Below the pieces are notes generated by a model. That model saw only the letters and a list, made by a program, of their open reading frames with translations, was not told the origin of the DNA and did no database searches. Of a DNA stretch of 8,465 nt, positions 1 through 5,232 are shown piece by piece. This DNA is from an uncultured Coriobacteriales bacterium. GTDB lineage: Bacteria; Actinomycetota; Coriobacteriia; Coriobacteriales; UMGS124. Position 1 is the first letter of the stretch. Each line of letters begins with the position of its first letter. The translations under genes and the position numbers were made by a program. Location: positions 1-8,465 of the forward strand of contig CAIFEU010000087.1 of assembly GCA_903789505.1 (NCBI GenBank). Direction: 5' to 3'.

Positions 1-82
1 GGGGGTCGTAGAGACGATGGAGCAGCGCGCGATTAACGACGGGCATCACGACGCACCCCCCCCGGTCCTCTCCCAGCATCAT
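1..82 (-). CDS. Partial CDS, N-terminus only, unknown function
   Basis: The first 27 codons of a gene that runs off the left edge. The frame from the ATG at 82 is open to the window end and reads MMLGEDRGGCVV then MPVVNRALLHRLYDP. AAAGGAGA (98-91) sits 8 nt before the ATG and is an excellent ribosome binding site, which is the main evidence that this is a real gene. A second ATG follows directly (79) and another in-frame GTG-ATG lies at 49-44. A run of eight G (minus strand, 63-56) falls in codons 7-9. I do not recognise the product from so few residues. It has the same direction as the pilus genes and begins about 190 nt after the sortase stop, so it could be cotranscribed or independent. 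Confidence 0.5.
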   Translation of the reverse strand, partial: MMLGEDRGGCVVMPVVNRALLHRLYDP

Positions 83-90
83 CTCGCCAA

Positions 91-98
91 TCTCCTTT
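91..98 (-). promoter_or_regulatory. Ribosome binding site of the edge gene
   Basis: Reads AAAGGAGA on the minus strand and ends 8 nt before the ATG at 82. It is the strongest support for a start there, since only 27 codons of the gene are visible. Confidence 0.6.
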
Positions 99-186
99 GA
101 CGCGAAAGCCTCTTGCCACAGCGCCCGGCGCGGGCCATGTCCGGCGGCGGCTCGCCGATGCCCCGCCAGCCGCCCGGCGATGCCGT

Positions 187-224
187 GCCGACGCCCAGCC
201 GCACGCCCGTCGGCTCCCGTCGGC
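187..224 (-). repeat. Repeat and stem-loop between sortase and edge gene
   Basis: CCCGTCGGC occurs twice on the plus strand (206-214 and 216-224), 10 bp apart. Either copy can pair with GCCGACG (187-193) to give a 7-bp GC-rich stem. A second possible stem, GGCGCG/CGCGCC (254-259 with 268-273), touches the sortase stop. Neither has a U tract, so termination after the sortase is not established. Otherwise I see nothing in the 190 nt between 83 and 272 except the ribosome binding site of the edge gene. Confidence 0.3.
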
Positions 225-272
225 GGAACTTGTCACTCCCTTGTCCCCCAAGGGGCGCGCGTGCATTCGCGC

Positions 273-1286
273 CTAGTGCCGGGGGACATATGCCGTCTTG
301 TGCCTGTGCTTGCGCACGCCATGGACGACGCCATCCACGGCAAGCCCCGCCATCGTCACCGCCACCACGACGACCGCCCACTCGCGCGCGCCCCAGTGTC
401 GGCTCTGAATCTGCGACGCCTCCTCGGCCTCCTCGGGGGTGTACTCCGTGCGCTCGCAGTGGACGAGCAGGCGGTGGTCGTTGACGCCATAGGGGGTGCA
501 GGTGACCAGCGTGAGCAGGTCCTTTCCCGGCTGGATCGCCAGCGAGTCCACCTCATCGGGCCACACCACCTCAGACGAGGTGACACGGTAGGCATAGGTA
601 TCCCCCATTGTGTGCAAAAGTACGATGTCGCCGACGACAAGCTGCCTAATGTCGTCAAACATGCGCAGGTTGCGCATGCCGGAGTGGGCGGTGAGCACGC
701 AGTGGGTGGACTCCCCGCCCACCGGCAGGCTCGTCCCCTCCAGGTGACCCACTCCCGCCATCAGCACGGCGTCAGAGGTGCCGTGGTAGATGGGCATGCT
801 CACGTTGATCGAGGGAATCTCGACCCAGCTCATCATCGGGGCGCGGTCGAAGGTCAGCTGGTCGGAGTAGGAGGCAATCTGCGAGGGGTCAATCTGGGGC
901 GTCTCGCCCGCGAGCTCCTCGTTGTAGGCGTGCGCCTGGTCGAGGTACCACTGCTTCTGGTCGGCGGGCAGGGCGTCAATCTGGGCGCTCACCTCGGAGA
1001 TCGTGTTGCCCACGCCGTCGGACTCGATGAGGTCGACCACCCACGGCCAGACGAGCAGGCACACGCCCGCGAGGATGAGCAGCAGCGTGACGAGGCGGTC
1101 GACCCAGCGCGGCACGCGCCGCCGCCTCCTGCGCCGCCCGCCCCCGCCGCCGCGCGATGCCGTGCCGGCGGGGTCGACGGCAGCAGCTTGTGCGTCGCCC
1201 GCGCCGAGCGTCGCCTGGGCGTCGGGCACGTCATGGGCGGCGCGCGGCGCCGTTCTCGCGTCCCGTCTACTGCCTCTCAGCGCCAT
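273..1286 (-). CDS. srtC: Class C (pilin-polymerising) sortase
   Basis: A 337-residue membrane transpeptidase that cleaves LPXTG-type signals and joins pilins. From the ATG at 1286: a cytoplasmic tail of about 60 residues with a run of seven Arg (51-57), a TM helix at about 64-84, the extracellular catalytic domain, and a second C-terminal TM at about 302-322, which is typical of class C. Catalytic residues are visible: His201 in LTAHSG, Cys263 in TLVTCTPYG and Arg272 in HRLLV. Family signatures PIYHGTS, GVGHLEGTSLPVGG and STHCVLTAH are all present. The lid region reads QIDPSQIAS (Asp133-Pro134), with Ser where class C lids usually have Phe, Trp or Tyr. I chose this start because GGGAG lies 11 nt upstream. 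The longer frame back to a TTG at 1442 would translate two GC-rich stem-loops and has no visible ribosome binding site. It is the only sortase in the window and its natural substrates are the three upstream proteins. Confidence 0.93.
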   Translation of the reverse strand: MALRGSRRDARTAPRAAHDVPDAQATLGAGDAQAAAVDPAGTASRGGGGGRRRRRRRVPRWVDRLVTLLLILAGVCLLVWPWVVDLIESDGVGNTISEVSAQIDALPADQKQWYLDQAHAYNEELAGETPQIDPSQIASYSDQLTFDRAPMMSWVEIPSINVSMPIYHGTSDAVLMAGVGHLEGTSLPVGGESTHCVLTAHSGMRNLRMFDDIRQLVVGDIVLLHTMGDTYAYRVTSSEVVWPDEVDSLAIQPGKDLLTLVTCTPYGVNDHRLLVHCERTEYTPEEAEEASQIQSRHWGAREWAVVVVAVTMAGLAVDGVVHGVRKHRHKTAYVPRH

Positions 1287-1364
1287 TCCGAACCCATCTC
1301 CCGTCGTCAACCCCAAGCCATGCCGCCCACGCGCCCCGGATGGCGCTCCCCCAGGTGGTAAGCA

Positions 1365-1394
1365 ATGGGGCCCCGCCGCCAGACGGGACCCCAT
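1365..1394 (-). terminator. Strong GC stem-loop between major pilin and sortase
   Basis: The minus-strand RNA can pair AUGGGGUCCCG with CGGGGCCCCAU: 11 bp including one G-U pair, around an 8-nt loop. It lies about 75 nt after the major pilin stop and about 80 nt before the sortase start. No U tract follows (AUUGCUUACC), so it is at best a leaky terminator or a processing stem. Either would lower sortase output relative to pilin, which is a common need in pilus operons. Confidence 0.35.
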
Positions 1395-1420
1395 GAAAGG
1401 CCGAAGCGCTGTGCATGGCC

Positions 1421-1442
1421 TTGCCGCGCGAATCCGCGGCAA
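1421..1442 (-). repeat. Perfect 8-bp stem-loop after the major pilin
   Basis: TTGCCGCG (1421-1428) and CGCGGCAA (1435-1442) are exact inverted repeats with a 6-nt loop, 25 nt after the major pilin stop. No U tract follows. It probably protects the 3' end of the pilin message or acts together with the hairpin at 1365-1394. Confidence 0.45.
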
Positions 1443-1467
1443 GAAGGATACTACTTACGCCCGCTCG

Positions 1468-3165
1468 CTATTCCTGGCTCTCGCCGCGACGGCGAGAACG
1501 CACGAGGTGCACGACGCCGACGGTCAGCAGAACGCCGCCCGCGACCCAGGCGACCGTGATGCCGGCCTGACCGGTCAGCGGCAGGGTGGAGCCGGCCTTG
1601 TCCTTGACGGTGACCTGGACGACGCCGTTGTACTCGTTGGCGGTGGCGATGTTCGAGTCGCTCGTCCCCACTGCCAGCTTGGACAGGCTGCCGTCCGTGC
1701 CCCCGAAGACCGGGGTGATGCTGAACGTGAAGGGCGCCACCTTGTTGTAGCCGTCAGGCGCCTGGGTCTCCACGACCGTGTAGGTGCCCGCGTCGAGGCC
1801 GGTGACGTAGATGCCGCCCTTCGAGTCCGTCGTGAACTCGTAGGCGGTGTCGCCGAGCGTGCCGTCGCTCTGCACGTACTGCGTGCCCGTACCGCCCTCG
1901 TCGGGACCGGTTGCCTGGATGGTGAACTTGGCGTCGGACAGCGCCTTGGTCGAGTCGGAGCTGTCCACCTTGTACAGCATGAGCTCGTAGGTGTAGTCGT
2001 AGGCATGCGAGGGCGTCGTGTCGCCATGGCTCTCGGTGCCGGGGTTGTTCGAGTACGTGAGATAGACGTCGTTCTGGTTCACCGCGCCGGCGACCAGGGC
2101 CTTGCTGTTGAGCTGCGCGGTGTAGTACACGGTCACGATGGAGCTCGCGTCGAGCGCGACGCCCGCCTCCTTCGCCGCCTGCTTCAGATCCGTGAACTCG
2201 ACCGTGAGCGTGCTGGTGCCATCGCTGTTGGTGAGGAGGCTTGTCGCGGACGGGGTGACCGTGGTCTCCGTGGAGCCGTCGGTAATCGTCACCTTGACCG
2301 ACGTGCTGTCGGCGGTGAGGCCCGAGCCGAGGTTATCGGTGAACTTGTAGTAGTAGGTGTCGTAGCTGTCGATCGTGTCGACGACGGTGCCGGTGATCTT
2401 GTACTGGACGGACTGGCCCACCTGGGAATCGGCGTACTTGCCCCACGCCGAGCCGTCCTTGTCGTTGAGCACCTGCTTGTCGACCGTCGGCAGGTTCGTC
2501 TTCTGCGAGATGGTCAGCGCGCTGCCGCCGACGATCGCGTAGATGGGGGCGGTTCCCACCTGGTCGACCAGGGCGCTATCGGAAGTGTCCGTCGTCGACG
2601 CCTCGGAGGTCACGAACAGCCAGTAGCCGGCAGGCAGCCCCGTGGCGGTGGTCCCGGGCGTGATCGTGGTGGGCGTGATCGAGGAACCCCTGAGGGCCTT
2701 CGCGATAAGGCCGAACGCGTCGGAACTGTTGACGACCACGTCGGTGCCCGAGCCGCTCTGGTGCGCGCTGAGCCAGTCGGCGGCCGCCTGGGCGGTCGTG
2801 CTGGTGTAGGAGCTGTCGACCTGCTGGATGGCAGCGACGACGAGGCTCTGCACGTCGGTGCTCGCCCAGTCGATGTTCGAGGCGACCTTCTGCGTGGTCG
2901 CGCCCACGGTCTGGTCGACAACGTCGGCGGTGAAGATCTGGTAGCCGTAGATCGTGGTGGCATCCCCGTCGGCGCGCTTGCTGATCGTGACGTCGCCCGT
3001 CCCGCTCGCGGAGGTCGTCGCGTCGGTCGTAGAGGCCGCCGAGGTGTCGCTCGACGAGGTCTCCGTCGCGAACGCGCTCAGCGCGGGCGCCACCCCGCCC
3101 AGCGTCATGGCGGCCGCGAGCCCGGCGGTGACGGCAAATCTTGCCGCACGGTCCTTGAACTTCAT
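1468..3165 (-). CDS. Major shaft pilin with D2 isopeptide domain and LPLTG anchor
   Basis: A 565-residue pilin precursor, probably the main shaft subunit. I start it at the internal ATG at 3165 rather than the ATG at 3219. GGAGG lies 6 nt upstream of 3165, and translation then begins directly with a normal signal peptide (MKFKDRAARF, cleavage near AFA|TE at residue 33). D1 (about 55-222) carries QAAADWLS and LPAGYW (178-182 area). D2 (about 230-380) has Lys230 in PTVDK, WGKYADSQVGQSVQYKI, and Asp277 in FTDNLGSGL. The C-terminal Cna-B/SpaA-like domain (about 392-523) has Lys399, a canonical E-box YTVVETQAPDGY (Glu466), and VTVKDK ending with Asp522. LPLTG is at 528-532, then a membrane helix and RSRRRGESQE. 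Class C sortases polymerise such subunits through a lysine between D1 and D2; Lys222 (SQKTNLP) is the candidate, by analogy only. The stem-loop-rich gap upstream and a strong ribosome binding site suggest expression set apart from the preceding gene. Confidence 0.94.
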   Translation of the reverse strand: MKFKDRAARFAVTAGLAAAMTLGGVAPALSAFATETSSSDTSAASTTDATTSASGTGDVTISKRADGDATTIYGYQIFTADVVDQTVGATTQKVASNIDWASTDVQSLVVAAIQQVDSSYTSTTAQAAADWLSAHQSGSGTDVVVNSSDAFGLIAKALRGSSITPTTITPGTTATGLPAGYWLFVTSEASTTDTSDSALVDQVGTAPIYAIVGGSALTISQKTNLPTVDKQVLNDKDGSAWGKYADSQVGQSVQYKITGTVVDTIDSYDTYYYKFTDNLGSGLTADSTSVKVTITDGSTETTVTPSATSLLTNSDGTSTLTVEFTDLKQAAKEAGVALDASSIVTVYYTAQLNSKALVAGAVNQNDVYLTYSNNPGTESHGDTTPSHAYDYTYELMLYKVDSSDSTKALSDAKFTIQATGPDEGGTGTQYVQSDGTLGDTAYEFTTDSKGGIYVTGLDAGTYTVVETQAPDGYNKVAPFTFSITPVFGGTDGSLSKLAVGTSDSNIATANEYNGVVQVTVKDKAGSTLPLTGQAGITVAWVAGGVLLTVGVVHLVRSRRRGESQE

Positions 3166-3171
3166 CTGGTT

Positions 3172-3176
3172 CCTCC
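3172..3176 (-). promoter_or_regulatory. Ribosome binding site fixing the start of the major pilin
   Basis: GGAGG on the minus strand within ACAAGGAGGAACCAG, 6 nt before the ATG at 3165. The longer frame to the ATG at 3219 would put this site inside the coding region and add 18 polar, Arg-rich residues in front of the signal peptide, so 3165 is preferred. Confidence 0.9.
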
Positions 3177-3211
3177 TTGTGTGTTGCTGCGTCGGGTCTC
3201 CCCGATTGCGT

Positions 3212-3223
3212 CTGAACATTCAG
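3212..3223. promoter_or_regulatory. Palindrome CTGAACATTCAG upstream of the major pilin
   Basis: Perfect 5-bp arms (CTGAA/TTCAG) around a 2-nt centre, 47 nt before the major pilin ATG. The left half, CTGAAC, also occurs upstream of the adhesin (8226-8231). It could be an operator. A 12-bp palindrome of this quality can arise by chance. Confidence 0.3.
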
Positions 3224-3243
3224 TCATCGAATGCGCCGGCGTC

Positions 3244-3290
3244 GATGGGCGCCCGCCCATCCGATGTCGGCCCGACCCACGGACGGTCGG
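3244..3290 (-). repeat. Cluster of three adjacent stem-loops before the major pilin
   Basis: Three short perfect inverted repeats stand almost end to end: GATGGGC-GCCC-GCCCATC on the plus strand (3244-3261), CCGA-TG-TCGG (3261-3270), and CCGACC with GGTCGG (3272-3277 and 3285-3290). In the transcript they lie about 80-125 nt before the major pilin start codon. Confidence 0.5.
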
Positions 3291-3411
3291 CAGCGTCGGG
3301 CGCATCCTCGCGCCGCCGGAACGCCTTCCCGCGCGGGTCCCTACGGGTGGCAGGCGTTCGGCGACCTGGCGCTTCCGCGACGGTGGGTGCCGCCCGCTGT
3401 CCCGCGGCGCC

Positions 3412-5232
3412 TCATCGCTCGCCACCCCGCTTGCGCAGCCGATGGGCCAAGACGATCAGCAACGCCCCGGCGACGACGAGCCCGACGGCGAGCGCGTAGG
3501 ACGTGGCGTCGCCCGTCTTGGGCAGGTGCGAGGCGATGGCGCTGACGACTGGGTTGCCGCCCGCGGAGCCACCGGTTCCGCCGCCGGGCGTCGTGGAGCC
3601 GGGCGTGTCGAGCACCGAGACCTCCGCAGCGCCGCCGGCGGCGTCGAACGAGTCGGCGCGTAGCGGGGACTCCGCCTTGACGTCGGCGTCGATGCGGGAG
3701 TGGACGACATGCTCGGCGTCGAGCCCCACGGAGAGCGTGACGGTGCGCTGCCCGTCGAAGGCAGCGTACCCCTGCGGCGCCGCGACCTCCTCCACCGTGA
3801 AGGCGCCCGCGTCGACGCCGCGCGCCGAGACCCTTCCGTCGGCGTCGGTGGTCACCGTGGCGTCGTCGCTGGTCCAGGCGCCGTCCTGCGTCAGGTGCCT
3901 GCCACGGTCGTCGGTGACGCGCAGCACGGCGCCCGCCAGGGCGGCGTCGGTCGAGGAGTCGCGCTTGACCAGGGAGAGCTCCCAGGAGTAGGCGATGGCC
4001 GTCTGGGGCTGCGTCTCGCCGTAGCCGTCGGAGTACGGCGCGCGCGGGTAGCGCAGCGTGACCGTGTCGGGGTTGCCCTCGGCGGTCCCGAGCTGGGCGT
4101 CCTCGGTGAGCGGTGCGTCGTAGACGACGCATACCCGTACGCCCCCCGAGAGGGAGAGGCCGCGCCTCGACAGGCTCGTCACCAGGTCGCTCACGGTGAG
4201 GTCGAAGGTCGCGCCGTCGTCCTGCGCGGAGTAGCTGGTCGTGTACTCGCCGGCGTCGAGCTCGAGCCACGTCGCGTCGGGCGTGGTCCCCTCGCCCCAG
4301 AAGGCGTCGGCCCCGTCGGCAGCCTGCGCCCCTGCGGCGACGTACACGTGCACGTCGGACGGGCGCTCCAGGCCGGCGCTCAGCGTGTCGTGGAAGGTGA
4401 CGGAGTACGCGTCGTACCCCGTGACGTCCGCGGGCACGGTCGCCTCGAGGCGCCAGTCGAGCTCGTCGCCCACCGTAGCGTCAGCCTGCGCCTGCCAGGA
4501 GTCGGTTGAGTCCTCCAGCACGTGCTTGCCCACGGTCGGGACGGCCGCCTTCACGCTCGCCGTGACGGCGGAGCCGCCCACGACGGCCAGTATCGGCGAG
4601 GTACCCGCCTGGCTGGACTGGTCGGACGAGGCCTGCGCGTCGGGGCTCACGATCAGCCAGTATCCCTGCGGGAGCTCGGCCTGGGTGCCCGCGCTCAGCG
4701 CGACCCCCTGCAGCGAGCCCGCGGAGAGCACCGCCTCGGCGATCGCCGCCGCCACCGAGCTCGCCTGCGCGGTCTCTGCGCCATCGGTGGAGGCGCCGGC
4801 GCCCATGCGCTCGGAGAGCCAGTCGGCGGCGTCCTGAGCGGTCGTGCCCGCGTAGCTTGCGTCGACCGACGAGATGGCGCGCTCGACCGCCTCGCGCGCG
4901 CCGTCGCTGGCCCACGCGACGTTCGCGACGACCTTGGAGCCATCGGCAGCGTCGGTGACGTCGGCCGCGAAGAGCTGGTAGGCGGTCAGGCTCGTCGAGG
5001 CGCCCTCGGCGGGCGTGACCGTGATGGCGCCGTAGCCTGACCCGACGGAGCCGGAGACGGCACCGGCAGGAGCCGACGTTGCGGCCCCGGCGCCGTCAGC
5101 CGCCACGGACGCGCCCGCATCGGACGCCCACGCCCGCGTCGGCGCCGCGAGCAGCAGGGTCGCGGCAATCGCGAGCCCCATGGCCATGGCTGCCGCGGCA
5201 GCGCCGCGGGCGGTCCTTGCGCTACTCACCAT
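3412..5232 (-). CDS. Sortase-dependent pilin (minor or basal subunit) with LPKTG anchor
   Basis: A 606-residue secreted pilin precursor. The signal peptide probably ends at AWA|SDA (residue 36). D1 spans about 66-228 and carries QDAADWLS (133-140) and LPQGYW (187-192). A D2 fimbrial isopeptide domain spans about 233-405, with Lys236 near its start and Asp282 in HDTLSAGL. A Cna-B/SpaA-like domain spans about 415-543, with Lys423 and an E-box FTVEEVAAPQGY (Glu482). The last strand reads VLDTPG, with Asp542 where Asn is common. A Gly/Thr/Ser/Pro-rich linker (544-569) precedes LPKTG (570-574), a membrane segment and tail HRLRKRGGER. It is a divergent paralogue of the next gene. The shaft cross-linking lysine is probably Lys228; no VYPK motif is present. 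Its start overlaps the end of the adhesin gene by 11 nt, with GGGAGG 5 nt upstream, which implies coupled translation. Shaft versus base role is uncertain; the flexible linker before the anchor favours a basal or minor subunit. Confidence 0.92.
   Translation of the reverse strand: MVSSARTARGAAAAAMAMGLAIAATLLLAAPTRAWASDAGASVAADGAGAATSAPAGAVSGSVGSGYGAITVTPAEGASTSLTAYQLFAADVTDAADGSKVVANVAWASDGAREAVERAISSVDASYAGTTAQDAADWLSERMGAGASTDGAETAQASSVAAAIAEAVLSAGSLQGVALSAGTQAELPQGYWLIVSPDAQASSDQSSQAGTSPILAVVGGSAVTASVKAAVPTVGKHVLEDSTDSWQAQADATVGDELDWRLEATVPADVTGYDAYSVTFHDTLSAGLERPSDVHVYVAAGAQAADGADAFWGEGTTPDATWLELDAGEYTTSYSAQDDGATFDLTVSDLVTSLSRRGLSLSGGVRVCVVYDAPLTEDAQLGTAEGNPDTVTLRYPRAPYSDGYGETQPQTAIAYSWELSLVKRDSSTDAALAGAVLRVTDDRGRHLTQDGAWTSDDATVTTDADGRVSARGVDAGAFTVEEVAAPQGYAAFDGQRTVTLSVGLDAEHVVHSRIDADVKAESPLRADSFDAAGGAAEVSVLDTPGSTTPGGGTGGSAGGNPVVSAIASHLPKTGDATSYALAVGLVVAGALLIVLAHRLRKRGGER

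Larger units (their letters stand above)
3166..3411 (-). other. Stem-loop-rich gap between the two pilin genes
   Basis: A 246-nt gap between the first pilin stop and the major pilin start. No convincing gene is present. On the minus-strand RNA it can form several GC-rich hairpins: a long-range stem GAACGCC/GGCGTTC (3319-3359) with CCCGCGCGGG inside, then CCGACC/GGTCGG (3272-3290), CCGATGTCGG (3261-3270) and GATGGGC/GCCCATC (3244-3261). None is followed by a U tract, so these look more like processing, stability or attenuation elements than simple terminators. A CTGAACATTCAG palindrome (3212-3223) lies about 47 nt before the major pilin start. Confidence 0.6.

Noticed and set aside
33..266. 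A 77-codon minus-strand frame between the sortase and the edge gene
   Set aside because: Arg/Gly/Ala-rich without a motif; it overlaps in another frame the edge gene, which has a far better ribosome binding site.
1287..1312. TTGACG on the minus strand before the sortase as a -35 element
   Set aside because: No acceptable -10 lies 16-18 nt downstream; the hexamer alone is not enough.
180..1361. A 393-residue plus-strand open frame opposite the sortase
   Set aside because: The minus strand here encodes all sortase catalytic motifs; the plus frame shows only His/Arg/Val-rich sequence and no family feature.
1287..1442. An N-terminal extension of the sortase to the TTG at 1442 or the ATG at 1394
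   Set aside because: It would translate two strong inverted repeats, adds Pro/Gly/Arg-rich sequence, and has no visible ribosome binding site.
3166..3219. An N-terminal extension of the major pilin to the ATG at 3219
   Set aside because: GGAGG lies inside this stretch, 6 nt before the ATG at 3165, and the extension would put 18 polar residues ahead of a complete signal peptide.
3162..3425. An 87-codon minus-strand frame filling the gap between the pilins, whose stop overlaps the major pilin ATG (ATGA)
   Set aside because: The overlap is suggestive of coupling, but the product is Arg/Pro/Gly/Ser-rich without a recognisable motif, its ATG has no visible ribosome binding site, and the region is better explained by inverted repeats. 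Conservation of the frame in relatives would reopen it.
1003..3663. An 886-residue plus-strand open frame opposite sortase, pilin and gap
   Set aside because: It crosses three unrelated minus-strand units including the stem-loop gap, has low-complexity composition and no recognisable domain. Treated as an antisense artefact of high GC.
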